A stretch of 64,000 nucleotides of DNA from Marinilabilia salmonicolor JCM 21150 (GCF_000259075.1 NZ_AJKI01000002.1:186001-250000); one strand, 5' to 3'. Shown: positions 17,831 through 26,095, counted from the stretch's first letter. Translations and numbers: made by a program. The notes: generated by a model from the letters alone, not told the origin.

Positions 17831-18610
17831 CTATTGTTTGGTAAATACCGACATTTGATTGTCGAAATTAAGGTAATATTCCCCACGATCAAGTCCCTGA
17901 ACACTTACGGAGTCATCATAGCCTTTAAAAACTATGCGCCCCTGAATATCGTAAATTTCGTACAATGTTGGTTCTGAAAAAACCAGACTGTCTTCAACCT
18001 TCATAGAAGCTAAGGATACGGCGGGTTTATCTTTTTCCAGAACCACTTCAGGCGATAGTTGGCGTTTCTTATTATGATCGGTTTGCCGAACACGGAATCG
18101 GTTCTCTCCGGAATGCATCCTGACAGAGATACTGTATTCATGGGTTCCCGGAACACCTTTCCCGTTAACTGAACCTACCTGAACCCACTTATTCCAGCGA
18201 TATTGTTCCACAATAAACGGAAGAGTCCCTGATTCATGATTGGTTTTCCAGATGAGATTGTCCTGATGAATAGCAATATCAATGGTTTTAAAAGATGCGC
18301 GGGGAGCCAGCACTTCCGGATTTATTACAGCAGGCTCGCAGCCCTCTTTATATTTTATAACAACTTGAACCGGTTCCCCGATAGCAAAACGAAAAACAGA
18401 AAGGTCAACCTCAAACGAACTGGAATTGATTTCATCGGTGGTAGTTTGTCCGTTTACCATTACCTCAAAGACACAAAAACCTACACCTGATTCGGCATAA
18501 GGATTTTGCACATAGAGATTATCTCCCTGGTAAGAGCCATTAATTTCTATCTCCCCGGCAAAAAGGGAAGCAGCAAACATGCTAAACATAAAAATCCAAA
18601 GAAACCTCAT
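17831..18610 (-). CDS. Exported protein with T9SS-like C-terminal sorting domain
   Basis: From the ATG at 18610 the product is 259 residues. A signal peptide (MRFLWIFMFSMFAASLFAG) is followed by beta-rich sequence. The last 45 residues read LYEIYDIQGRIVFKGYDD, then VQGLDRGEYYLNFDNQ and FTKQ. That matches the type A C-terminal domain of type IX secretion cargo ('Y.iyD..Gr.v..G....i.v..L..G.Yyl......F.K'). It would therefore be exported through T9SS and attached to the surface. The middle has an Ig-like 'sGenrFRVRQTD' strand, common in such proteins. Its own function is unknown. The longer frame to 18634 uses TTG and overlaps a palindrome, so I prefer the ATG. Confidence 0.75.
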   Translation of the reverse strand: MRFLWIFMFSMFAASLFAGEIEINGSYQGDNLYVQNPYAESGVGFCVFEVMVNGQTTTDEINSSSFEVDLSVFRFAIGEPVQVVIKYKEGCEPAVINPEVLAPRASFKTIDIAIHQDNLIWKTNHESGTLPFIVEQYRWNKWVQVGSVNGKGVPGTHEYSISVRMHSGENRFRVRQTDHNKKRQLSPEVVLEKDKPAVSLASMKVEDSLVFSEPTLYEIYDIQGRIVFKGYDDSVSVQGLDRGEYYLNFDNQMSVFTKQ

Positions 18611-18635
18611 AGGATTCGGGGATGTGGTTTTCAAC

Positions 18636-18659
18636 CTGCCTTATTCATGAATAAGGCAG
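18636..18659. repeat. Perfect 24-bp palindrome upstream of the T9SS-type gene
   Basis: CTGCCTTATTCA is followed immediately by its exact reverse complement, with no loop. A related imperfect palindrome lies near 26109-26128 beside the symporter gene. It may help end ispG transcription (stop at 18785) or be a small repeat. Confidence 0.6.
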
Positions 18660-18784
18660 ATTAACACCTGTTTACAAAATCAGTAGTGCAATTTAAAAAT
18701 TAAACCCCCGAAGTGCAAAAAATGCCAACTCCCTGAAAGCAACTTTTACGCCTTTGTACGCATTTTTTTGACCAACAGCACATT

Positions 18785-20656
18785 TTAATCAACCGGATCA
18801 TGCCAATCCCCATTATTTTTAATGAGCTGCACTAATTCTTCCACTGCAGCTGATTCGGGAATATTCTTCCTTACCAGCTCCCTGTTTCTAAACAGAGAAA
18901 TATGGCCCGGACCGGCACCTACATATCCGTAATCGGCATCAGCCATCTCCCCGATACCATTAACGATGCATCCCATAACTGCTATTTTCAATCCTTTAAG
19001 ATGTCCTGTTTGTAGCCTTACTTTGGCCGTTGTACTCTGCAAATCAAACAAAGTACGTCCGCAACCGGGACAGGAAATATATTCTGTTTTTGAAAACCGA
19101 ACTCTTGACGCCTGGAGAATGCCGAATCCCGTTGACACCATGATGGGAACCGATTGCAAAAAACCTGTAAGAGCTATTCCGTCACCATATCCATCCAGAA
19201 ACAAAAGACCGCTATCAGCTGCTGATTTCAATTGAAAATCCTCGTCTGTACATTCATCATAGGTCTGTGATACAATGACAGGATGTGTAAGGCCTTCATT
19301 TTGCATCGTCAGAAAAAAGGCACGCCTATCAGCAGTGTTATTTGGATGGTCTGATTCAAGTAAGATGACTACATTCTTTTTCTCTTTCAACAATTCCTTC
19401 ATCCCGGCAGTCAAATCGCTGTTTCTGCACTCTAAAAACAAAGCCCCCTCTTGACTGATCCAGTTTTCATCTACCTCAAAAAGAGGATAGACAACGGAGG
19501 ATGAATCCTCATAACTTTCAGCAGGAACCACTTTTATGACATCGGCCCAGGATTCAGGGAGTCCGGATAATTGATCATGGTCACAAATCACAATTTCAGG
19601 TGTTTCCATTCCTTCAGAAATTATGGGCTTCCCCCTGACATCCACCACAACAGCCGCAGGCATTTCTCCTCCTACATTCACCACCTGATGCGTTGATCTT
19701 TTTTGATATTTAAACGGACTGTAAAAATCTGTTTCTACCGGAGGAACCGGAACATGCCCCGCCCTTTTCCCATAATGCTCCACCAACATAGCAGCCACAG
19801 GGATTTCATTTTCAGGAGGCTCGGTAAGTGAAACCCGGATAGTATCTCCAATACCATCGGACAGCAGCGCTCCAATTCCCACAGCCGATTTCAGGCGACC
19901 ATCTTCACCGCTGCCGGCTTCTGTAACGCCCAGGTGCAGGGGGTATCGCATATCTTCGCGTTTCATGGCAGCCACCAGCAACCGCACCGTATGCACCATC
20001 ACTCTGGTATTACTGGATTTTATGCTAAGTACAATGTTCTTAAAATCTTCCTCCTTACAGATTCTCAGGTATTCCATACAGGACTCAACCATTCCTTCGG
20101 GTGTGTCCCCGAATTTCGACATCATGCGGTCTGACAAACTCCCATGGTTGGTCCCTATACGAATAGCAGTCCCATGTTTTTGGCACAATCGGAGAAATGG
20201 AACAAGCTTTTCCCTGATTTGCCGAAGCCCCTCCTGATCCTTCTCACTGCCTGCCACAACCTCCTTAAACTTTTTCGCCCCTCCGGTAAAGTTTCCCGGA
20301 TTGATGCGTACCTTTTCGATAAGAGTGGCTGCAATTTCTGCAGCAGCGGGATTGAAATGTACATCGGCCACCAGTGGTACAGTACAATTTCTTTCCATCA
20401 GTCCTTTTTTAATAAACTCCAGATTCGTCGCTTCCCGCCGTCCCTGAGTTGTAATTCTGACCAGTTCTCCTCCGGCTTCAGAAATCTTAATGCCTTGTTC
20501 CACTGTCGCCAGGGTATCCAGCGTATTTGTGGTGGTCATCGACTGAATTATCACCGGATTGTCTCCTCCAATGATTACATTACCCACGTTAACAGGATCT
20601 GTTTTCAGTCGGTTGTACTGAAAATAGGAATCACAAAAATTCAGCTGGTCTTTCAT
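18785..20656 (-). CDS. ispG: 4-hydroxy-3-methylbut-2-enyl diphosphate synthase
   Basis: IspG (GcpE) makes HMBPP from MEcPP in the MEP isoprenoid pathway, with a [4Fe-4S] cluster. The 623-residue length is the long form with an inserted domain between TIM barrel and cluster domain, usual in Bacteroidota, Chlamydiae and plants. The N-terminal barrel has IIGGDNPVIIQSMTTTNT and RITTQGRREA. The C-terminal domain has the cluster ligands Cys529, Cys532 and Cys563 (ISCPGCGRTLFD, VMGCIVNGIGE) with the conserved Glu570. I chose the ATG at 20656, which begins KDQLNFCDSYFQYNRLKT. The frame continues to 20920 but would run through the gldA coding region. It is divergent from gldA, with only 55 bases between starts. 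Confidence 0.95.
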   Translation of the reverse strand: MKDQLNFCDSYFQYNRLKTDPVNVGNVIIGGDNPVIIQSMTTTNTLDTLATVEQGIKISEAGGELVRITTQGRREATNLEFIKKGLMERNCTVPLVADVHFNPAAAEIAATLIEKVRINPGNFTGGAKKFKEVVAGSEKDQEGLRQIREKLVPFLRLCQKHGTAIRIGTNHGSLSDRMMSKFGDTPEGMVESCMEYLRICKEEDFKNIVLSIKSSNTRVMVHTVRLLVAAMKREDMRYPLHLGVTEAGSGEDGRLKSAVGIGALLSDGIGDTIRVSLTEPPENEIPVAAMLVEHYGKRAGHVPVPPVETDFYSPFKYQKRSTHQVVNVGGEMPAAVVVDVRGKPIISEGMETPEIVICDHDQLSGLPESWADVIKVVPAESYEDSSSVVYPLFEVDENWISQEGALFLECRNSDLTAGMKELLKEKKNVVILLESDHPNNTADRRAFFLTMQNEGLTHPVIVSQTYDECTDEDFQLKSAADSGLLFLDGYGDGIALTGFLQSVPIMVSTGFGILQASRVRFSKTEYISCPGCGRTLFDLQSTTAKVRLQTGHLKGLKIAVMGCIVNGIGEMADADYGYVGAGPGHISLFRNRELVRKNIPESAAVEELVQLIKNNGDWHDPVD

Positions 20657-20665
20657 AATATCTTT

Positions 20666-20704
20666 TTTGGTGGAACCAAAATTAATAACTTTGAAGCAAA
20701 CAAA
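20666..20704. promoter_or_regulatory. Divergent, interleaved ispG and gldA promoters
   Basis: Plus strand: TTTG (20666-20669), 16 bases, TAACTTTG (20686-20693), facing gldA. Minus strand: TTTG (20701-20704), 16 bases, TAATTTTG (20677-20684), facing ispG. Both -7 boxes match TAnnTTTG perfectly and are one base apart. Confidence 0.6.
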
Positions 20705-20711
20705 GAGAGAA

Positions 20712-21617
20712 ATGTCTATAACGGTATCAGAAGTTTCGAAATTTTTTGGCAAACAGAAGGCGCTCAACAATGTCTCCTTCATCATTCCCACAGGAGAAGT
20801 TGTAGGTTTTCTTGGTCCAAACGGTGCAGGCAAATCCACCATGATGAAAATTCTAACCGGATATCTGCCGGCGTCATCAGGAAGCGTGGATATTTCAGGT
20901 ACACTTATTGACGGCAACAATCTGGAACTTAGAAAAAAAGTCGGCTATCTCCCTGAGCACAATCCTCTGTATCAGGATATGTATATTGAAGAATATCTGA
21001 AATTCGTTGCTGACATTTACAAACTTCCGGACAGTAAAAATCGTATTGCTGAAATCATAGAAACCACAGGACTGACTACTGAAAGGCATAAAAAAATTGG
21101 CGCCTTGTCAAAAGGTTTCCGGCAAAGAGTTGGACTGGCGCAGGCATTGCTCCCTGACCCCGAGGTACTGATTTTGGATGAACCCACCACAGGACTGGAC
21201 CCCAATCAAATAGTGGAAGTCAGAAACCTGATCACTAAACTTGGCGAAGCAAAAACAATTCTTCTTTCCACGCATATTATGCAGGAAGTTCAGGCAATTT
21301 GCGAACGGGTAATCATCATTAACAATGGAGTCATCGTGGCCGATGAAGCAGCCACGGACATGGAGAAAAGCTTTGAAAATAAATTATCCCGGGTCTATGT
21401 GGAATACGATGGCCAAACAGCTCCCGAATTAATAAATGCCATTGAAGGAGTAGAGTCCGTTTCCCGAAAAAACAATGGCTACCTGGTCAATGTCAAATCG
21501 GGTTTCGACGTGCGCCCGTCATTATTTAAGCTGGCAGTGGATAACAATCTGGTGATCATGGCATTATCAGTAGAAAAAGAGTCGCTGGAAGATTTGTTTC
21601 ATTCGTTGACAGCCTGA
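20712..21617 (+). CDS. gldA: Gliding-motility-type ABC transporter ATP-binding subunit GldA
   Basis: The 301-residue product is an ABC ATPase with Walker A GPNGAGKST (residues 35-43), signature LSKGFRQRVGLAQAL, Walker B VLILDEPTTGLDPNQ and the switch His in STHIMQEV. The opening MSITVSEVSKFFGKQKALNN and the ILTGYLPASSGSV segment match GldA of the gliding-motility GldAFG transporter. The C-terminal 70 residues (VESVSRKNNGYLVNVKSG) are the accessory domain of this group. gldF and gldG, the permease partners, are not next to it here; the following gene is convergent pdxH. GldA homologues also occur in non-gliding Bacteroidota, so motility cannot be concluded. The frame extends to 20667 but MSITVS is the natural start. 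Confidence 0.88.
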   Translation: MSITVSEVSKFFGKQKALNNVSFIIPTGEVVGFLGPNGAGKSTMMKILTGYLPASSGSVDISGTLIDGNNLELRKKVGYLPEHNPLYQDMYIEEYLKFVADIYKLPDSKNRIAEIIETTGLTTERHKKIGALSKGFRQRVGLAQALLPDPEVLILDEPTTGLDPNQIVEVRNLITKLGEAKTILLSTHIMQEVQAICERVIIINNGVIVADEAATDMEKSFENKLSRVYVEYDGQTAPELINAIEGVESVSRKNNGYLVNVKSGFDVRPSLFKLAVDNNLVIMALSVEKESLEDLFHSLTA

Positions 21618-21626
21618 CTTCAACGG

Positions 21627-22271
21627 TCAAGGTGCCAACTGCGAAAGGGCCCACTCACCATCAGGCTGAAGAGTGTAAACAAACCGTTGGTGCATCCTGT
21701 TGGGTCGCCCCTGCCAAAATTCCACCTTGTGCGGAACAATCAGATAGCCGCCCCAATGTGAAGGACGGGGTACTTCCTTATCCTTAAATTGCAATTCAAA
21801 TTCTCGAAAGCGTTCCGATAAAAAATTGTCTCCGCTGATGGTCGTGCTTTGCGGCGAAGCCCAGGCTCCAATGCGACTCTCCCTTGGACGTGAAGCAAAA
21901 TAATTGTCTGAAGCCTCCTGGGATAATTTTGTTACCCGCCCTTCCCAGCGCACCTGTCGTTCCAATAAAGGCCAGAAAAAATTTGCCGATACTTTGGGAT
22001 TATGGTCCAGTTGGACTCCCTTGGAACTATGATAATTGGTAAAAAAAGAAATGCCTGCCTCAGATACATTCTTCAGCAAAACTACCCGTTGCGTAGGCTG
22101 CCCTGTGGTGTCAACGGTAGCCAGCGACATGGCAGTAGGCTCCGTATCCTCAGCGGCGATGGCATCTTCCAGCCAGTTCTGGAACTGCAATATCGGAGAC
22201 AGTTCCAGGTCTTCGCCCTTCATCTCCTGTCGTTCATAATTTCTACGGATATCGGAATATTTACTATGCAA
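21627..22271 (-). CDS. pdxH: Pyridoxamine/pyridoxine 5'-phosphate oxidase
   Basis: This FMN enzyme oxidises PNP and PMP to pyridoxal 5'-phosphate. The 214-residue product shows the family pattern throughout. The FMN-contact strand is QRVVLLKNVSEAGISFFTNY, followed by SSKGVQLDHNPKVSANFFW, LERQVRWEGRVTKLS and YFASRPRESRIGAWASPQS. The C-terminal signature is PSHWGGYLIVPHKVEFWQGRPNRMHQRF. The only start in the right place is TTG at 22271: an in-frame stop precedes it, and the next ATG would cut into the conserved IRRNYE region. Non-ATG initiation is therefore likely. It is convergent with gldA, with nine bases between the stop codons. Confidence 0.95.
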   Translation of the reverse strand: MHSKYSDIRRNYERQEMKGEDLELSPILQFQNWLEDAIAAEDTEPTAMSLATVDTTGQPTQRVVLLKNVSEAGISFFTNYHSSKGVQLDHNPKVSANFFWPLLERQVRWEGRVTKLSQEASDNYFASRPRESRIGAWASPQSTTISGDNFLSERFREFELQFKDKEVPRPSHWGGYLIVPHKVEFWQGRPNRMHQRFVYTLQPDGEWALSQLAP

Positions 22272-22311
22272 AATAAAAAATTTTGTGATTCATTGTCTCT
22301 AATCTGGTTTA

Positions 22312-22430
22312 TTCATAATTTTTCGTCATGAGATGTTCAAATGCCAATAAATTAAGGCAACCACAAAGGAAATTGATGACGGGAATAATCAATTATTTTC
22401 AAGTCAATTTTCTTAAGGAGGCCTCTATCT
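22312..22430. repeat. Dispersed intergenic repeat, copy 1
   Basis: This stretch aligns with 25721-25835 in the same orientation. Both begin TTCAT.AATT..TCG followed by ATGAGATGTTC, then share CAACCrCAAA and TTTTTCAA.TC.ATTTT. Overall identity by eye is about 60-65%. A 94-residue frame through copy 1 is not conserved in copy 2, so it is not a gene. Confidence 0.6.
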
Positions 22431-22467
22431 GGTCTGTCCATAAAGTACCATTTGCTTCGTTACGCCA

Positions 22468-22515
22468 TTCCCGAAAAGTACTCATTTACTCAAGTAAACT
22501 CCGCATTTTCGGGAA
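22468..22515. repeat. Nested inverted repeat between pdxH and purE
   Basis: Outer arms TTCCCGAAAA (22468-22477) and TTTTCGGGAA (22506-22515) are perfect. A second perfect stem TTTACT/AGTAAA (22485-22490, 22493-22498) lies inside. Neither neighbour would use it as a clean terminator, as the T tract is poor. Confidence 0.6.
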
Positions 22516-22619
22516 TACCAAGCCTTACAAACGCAACTTTCTGAACCGACACATGACTTTTCACAAACCATCCCGACTTTATAGACAGGATCTATCTAAC
22601 ACCTGTCCATAAATAAAGT

Positions 22620-22710
22620 GTTTTTCACGTGTTTGAGATAGAAAGTTCAAATTCAAGGCGTGTGAAAAATCTAAACCGCAGAATACTTATGTATTTGAGG
22701 ATTTAGATTT
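22620..22710. repeat. Overlapping hairpins upstream of the purE stop
   Basis: TTTTTCAC (22621-22628) can pair with GTGAAAAA (22662-22669). AAATCTAAA (22667-22675) can pair with TTTAGATTT (22702-22710). The two stems share three bases and so compete. With the features to its left this fills the pdxH-purE gap with structured repeat sequence and no gene. Confidence 0.45.
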
Positions 22711-22752
22711 TGAGCAACAACGCATAAGTTGGATTTTATAAACAAACACTAA

Positions 22753-23265
22753 CTAATTGGTTTTAAAATCAAACTTTACTGATGCTAGATCTTCATTGGC
22801 CTTTGCAATCTTCTGCGACAGACTCTCTTTATATTTACTTACAGTTTTATAAACCTCTTGATCGCCAGTTCCAATGATTTGTGCGGCCAGAATTCCGGCA
22901 TTATGAGCACCATCCAGCCCCACTGTGGCCACGGGTATTCCCGGAGGCATCTGCAAAATGGAAAGAATGGAGTCCCAGCCATCAATAGAGATGGAAGCTT
23001 TGATGGGAACACCAATAACCGGAACGGGAGTAAGGGCCGCAATAACTCCCGGCAGGTGAGCGGCTCCGCCTGCTCCGGCAATAATGACCCGAATTCCACG
23101 ATCATATGCTTCCCGGGCAAAAGTCATCACCTGATCCGGCGTGCGATGCGCCGACAGTGCATTGATCTCGAAAGGAATCTTAAAATCGTTGAGAATTTTG
23201 GCCGCTTTTTCCATCACACCCAGATCGGAAGTACTGCCCATGATAATGCTAACCGTTGGCTTCAT
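22753..23265 (-). CDS. purE: 5-(carboxyamino)imidazole ribonucleotide mutase
   Basis: PurE moves the carboxylate of N5-CAIR to form CAIR in de novo purine synthesis. The 170-residue size and sequence are those of class I PurE: IMGSTSDLGVMEKAAKIL with the substrate-phosphate Ser-Asp, INALSAHRTPDQ with the catalytic His, VIIAGAGGAAHLPGVIAALT, PVIGVPIK and SILQMPPGIPVATVGLDGAHNAG. All conserved blocks are intact. The usual partner purK is not adjacent. It is divergent from hpt, another purine gene, with 152 bases between starts. That pairing could allow coordinated control, although I see no operator. Confidence 0.96.
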   Translation of the reverse strand: MKPTVSIIMGSTSDLGVMEKAAKILNDFKIPFEINALSAHRTPDQVMTFAREAYDRGIRVIIAGAGGAAHLPGVIAALTPVPVIGVPIKASISIDGWDSILSILQMPPGIPVATVGLDGAHNAGILAAQIIGTGDQEVYKTVSKYKESLSQKIAKANEDLASVKFDFKTN

Positions 23266-23377
23266 ATCACAAAAGAATTAAACATTCCTGAATTTGAATA
23301 TCATAAAACTACAAACTTTAACCAGTTTTAATCCGTAAAGAGATAACAGAAATCCCCTCAGTCTGTTCATTTTTTTA

Positions 23378-23385
23378 TACTTTTG
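23378..23385 (+). promoter_or_regulatory. Putative -7 box of the hpt operon
   Basis: TACTTTTG is a perfect TAnnTTTG match 32 bases before the hpt ATG, in a T-rich context. A clear -33 box is not seen. Confidence 0.5.
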
Positions 23386-23417
23386 CACTTTAAAAACCGA
23401 TAAAGATATATCCTCCG

Positions 23418-23954
23418 ATGAAGCGCATTCAACTTTTAGACAAGCAATTTGCCCTTTCGATACCTGCCAGTGACATTAAAAAGGCCCTTTGGGAAATGGC
23501 CGAAAAAATGAACAGGGAACTAAAGGACCAGAATCCCCTTATGATTTGTATATTAAACGGATCTTTTATGTTTTCTGCAGATCTTATGAAACTGATTGAT
23601 TTTCCATGTGAAATCAGTTTTGTAAAACTTGCCTCCTATGAAGGAATGGGAAGTACCGGAAAGGTGAAACATCTCATCGGACTGAATGAAGAAATTGAAG
23701 GCAGAACAATTGTGCTGCTTGAAGACATAGTGGATACCGGGGTTACCATTGAGAATCTGATGAAACAATTGGACACTCAAAACCCCAGGGATGTAAAAGT
23801 AGCCACATTGCTATTCAAACCTGAAGCGTGCAAAAAAGATGTTAAACTTGATTATGTAGGACTGGAGATTCCCAATGAATTTATTGTGGGGTATGGCCTT
23901 GATTATGATGGATATGGCAGAAATCTTCCGGATATTTATACCGTAATTGAATAA
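23418..23954 (+). CDS. hpt: Hypoxanthine phosphoribosyltransferase
   Basis: The enzyme salvages hypoxanthine or guanine to IMP or GMP using PRPP. The 178-residue product has the PRPP-binding loop in TIVLLEDIVDTGVTIENL, with the catalytic Asp in DIVDTG. It also has the upstream ICILNGSFMFSADLMKLI flexible-loop region and the C-terminal YVGLEIPNEFIVGYGLDYDGYGRNLPDIY, the purine-binding and Mg-binding end typical of bacterial HPRT. It heads a unit with adk, 11 bases downstream, and probably obgE. A matching -7 promoter box lies just upstream. There is nothing unusual in it. Confidence 0.96.
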   Translation: MKRIQLLDKQFALSIPASDIKKALWEMAEKMNRELKDQNPLMICILNGSFMFSADLMKLIDFPCEISFVKLASYEGMGSTGKVKHLIGLNEEIEGRTIVLLEDIVDTGVTIENLMKQLDTQNPRDVKVATLLFKPEACKKDVKLDYVGLEIPNEFIVGYGLDYDGYGRNLPDIYTVIE

Positions 23955-23965
23955 ACAGAGCCCTT

Positions 23966-24538
23966 ATGCTAAATGTTGTTATTTTTGGCCCCCCGGGTTC
24001 GGGTAAGGGCACCCAAAGTGAAAAAATCATTGAAAAATACGGACTTACCCACATTTCCACAGGCGAGATTCTCCGCAAAGAAATCAATGAAGGCACCGAA
24101 CTTGGGATACGTGCCAAGTCATTAATTGACAACGGGCAACTAATCCCGGACGAAACCATTACAGAAATCCTGAACAAGAAACTGGATTCTCTCACAAACA
24201 CAAAAGGAGTCATTTTTGATGGTTATCCACGTACTGTGGATCAGGCAGTGACGTTGAAAAAAATCCTAAACGATAAAGGTCAGGATGTCAACATCATGCT
24301 TAATCTGGAGGTCGAAAAAGAGGAGTTGATTGAACGCCTGCTGGAAAGGGGGCGCATATCAGGAAGATCTGATGACAACCTGGCAACCATTGAAAAACGA
24401 ATTCTGGTGTACGAAGAACGAACCGCTCCGGTTATTGATTTTTACAAAGCCGAGGGTAGCTATCAACCCATCAAAGGCTCGGGGAAAATTGACGAGATTT
24501 TTAACCGTATTGCTGTGGCGCTGAATAAGATCAGCTGA
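23966..24538 (+). CDS. adk: Adenylate kinase
   Basis: Interconverts ATP + AMP and 2 ADP in the cytoplasm. The 190-residue product starts with the P-loop FGPPGSGKGTQSEK. It continues with the AMP-binding segment HISTGEILRKEIN, then IFDGYPRTVDQA. A short LID with RGRISGRSDDN replaces the zinc-binding long LID, so this is a short-form enzyme, as usual in Bacteroidota. The C terminus ends in a GSGKIDEIF helix. It lies 11 bases after hpt in the same direction and 138 bases before obgE; the three-gene order is familiar in this phylum. Confidence 0.96.
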   Translation: MLNVVIFGPPGSGKGTQSEKIIEKYGLTHISTGEILRKEINEGTELGIRAKSLIDNGQLIPDETITEILNKKLDSLTNTKGVIFDGYPRTVDQAVTLKKILNDKGQDVNIMLNLEVEKEELIERLLERGRISGRSDDNLATIEKRILVYEERTAPVIDFYKAEGSYQPIKGSGKIDEIFNRIAVALNKIS

Positions 24539-24676
24539 AAAACCTCTGGGGCACTGATCGTTTTCAATCACGGAAAATCAAAGAATTCAGCAATACCACT
24601 TCCAGTAGGAGAGGAGTCGGGAACAAGTTAATGCTTGTTGATAACTTTTGCAAAAACACTTTTAATATACCACACC

Positions 24677-25678
24677 ATGTCGGGTACCAACTTCGTTGAT
24701 TATGTAAAGATTTTTTGTCGCTCAGGAAAAGGTGGTCCCGGATCCAGACATCTCCGTCGCGAAAAATTCATCGCCAAAGGTGGACCTGACGGAGGTGACG
24801 GTGGCCGGGGCGGACACATCATTATCCGCGGGAATCGCAATACCTGGACATTACTGCACCTAAAATTTCAACGTCACATTTTTGCTGGCCACGGGGAGTC
24901 CGGGGGCAGGCAAACTTCGACAGGAGCCAACGGTGAGGACAAATACATAGAGGTTCCACTGGGCACCGTTGTAAAAGACGGAGAAACCGGAGAAACCCTT
25001 TTTGAAATCACTGAGCACAACGAAGAACGCATCCTGGTAAAAGGGGGTCGTGGAGGCCAGGGAAACAATCACTTCAAGTCGGCAACCAACCAGACTCCCC
25101 GATACGCCCAGCCCGGAGAACCCGAAACAGAAATGTCGGCCATCCTGGAATTAAAAGTGCTCGCAGATGTTGGACTGGTGGGCTTTCCAAATGCCGGTAA
25201 ATCCACACTTCTTTCTGTGGTAAGTGCCGCCAAACCGGAAATTGCAAACTACCCGTTTACAACACTGGTACCCAATTTGGGAATTGTGGAATACCGCAAT
25301 CACCGCTCATTTGTAATGGCCGATATTCCCGGGATCATCGAAGGTGCCCATGAGGGGAAAGGTCTTGGGCTGAGATTCCTGAGACACATCGAACGGAACT
25401 CCATCCTGCTTTTTATGGTGCCGGCCGACAGTGACAACATACATCAGGAGTACAAGGTGTTGTTCAACGAACTCAAACAATACAATCCCGAATTGTTGGA
25501 CAAACAGCGGTTACTGGCCATCACCAAGGCAGACATGATTGACGATGAATTACAGGCAGAGATTGAAGCAGATTTGCCTGATGTCCCTTGTGTGTTCATT
25601 TCTTCCGTTGCCCAAAAAGGGATTACGGAACTGAAAGACATGATTTGGAAAGAGCTGGAAACTTCAAATAAAGAATAG
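24677..25678 (+). CDS. obgE: Ribosome-assembly GTPase ObgE/CgtA
   Basis: Obg binds the 50S subunit and links ribosome maturation to the stringent response. The 333-residue product has the N-terminal glycine-rich Obg fold (residues 1-158: [43 protein letters not shown]). The G domain follows: G1 GFPNAGKST (169-177), G2 [10 protein letters not shown]3 [17 protein letters not shown]4 TKAD and an SS-containing G5. It ends soon after the G domain, without the variable C-terminal extension. I chose the ATG at 24677 ([12 protein letters not shown]), the usual Obg start. An upstream in-frame ATG at 24635 would add 14 unrelated residues. Confidence 0.96.
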   Translation: MSGTNFVDYVKIFCRSGKGGPGSRHLRREKFIAKGGPDGGDGGRGGHIIIRGNRNTWTLLHLKFQRHIFAGHGESGGRQTSTGANGEDKYIEVPLGTVVKDGETGETLFEITEHNEERILVKGGRGGQGNNHFKSATNQTPRYAQPGEPETEMSAILELKVLADVGLVGFPNAGKSTLLSVVSAAKPEIANYPFTTLVPNLGIVEYRNHRSFVMADIPGIIEGAHEGKGLGLRFLRHIERNSILLFMVPADSDNIHQEYKVLFNELKQYNPELLDKQRLLAITKADMIDDELQAEIEADLPDVPCVFISSVAQKGITELKDMIWKELETSNKE

Positions 25679-25720
25679 AGAGTAATCTCAGCCTGCTTTA
25701 TTAACTTCATCAATCTTCGA

Positions 25721-25835
25721 TTCATGAATTATCGCAATGAGATGTTCCAAATCAAGAAATACAATCAACCGCAAAAATAAACGGTCCAGAAAATAATACA
25801 TTTTTTTCAAATCCATTTTGTTGAGGATGATTGTT
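25721..25835. repeat. Dispersed intergenic repeat, copy 2
   Basis: Same-orientation partner of 22312-22430, sharing ATGAGATGTTC, CAACCrCAAA and TTTTTTCAAATCCATTTT-like blocks. It lies right after obgE, as copy 1 lies right of pdxH. No frame is shared between the two copies. Confidence 0.6.
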
Positions 25836-25945
25836 TGTCGCAGATAGTTGTTTGTCGGAATACATTATTTGTGAATGAAACAGTCCTCCAAAAAGCGAGG
25901 CTTTATCCTTTTAAATGAATACATAATGTTGTTGTGTTTTTAAAA

Positions 25946-26095
25946 GACCGAAGGTCTTTAATCAATAGCCTGAGGCAACGCCCCAGGAAAATTGTAACAA
26001 CTACGCCCCCTCACATTATTGGTCGCGACGCGACCAATAATGTGAGGGGGCGTGGAGGATACCTCAAAACCCAGGGCGTTGCCCTGGGCTAGCCT
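25946..26095. repeat. Nested palindromic element with a perfect 51-bp palindrome at its centre
   Basis: The centre is an exact inverted repeat of 25 bases each side of one base (26003-26027, 26029-26053). Outside it, TAGCCTGAGGCAACGCCCCAGG at about 25968-25989 mirrors CCCAGGGCGTTGCCCTGGGCTA near 26071-26092 (18 of 22). At the left edge is the palindrome AAAGACC-GAA-GGTCTTT. No ORF runs through it. It resembles a REP- or MITE-like intergenic repeat. Confidence 0.75.

Noticed and set aside
18785-20920. ispG starting at 20920
   Set aside because: The extra 88 residues are antisense to gldA, and the family start fits the ATG at 20656.
22328-22612. 94-residue plus-strand frame between pdxH and purE
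   Set aside because: It runs through a dispersed repeat and hairpins, and the related copy near 25737 does not keep the frame.
26003-26053. The 51-bp palindrome as the obgE or symporter terminator
   Set aside because: It lies more than 300 bases from obgE and has no T tract on either side; nested repeats around it favour a repeat element.
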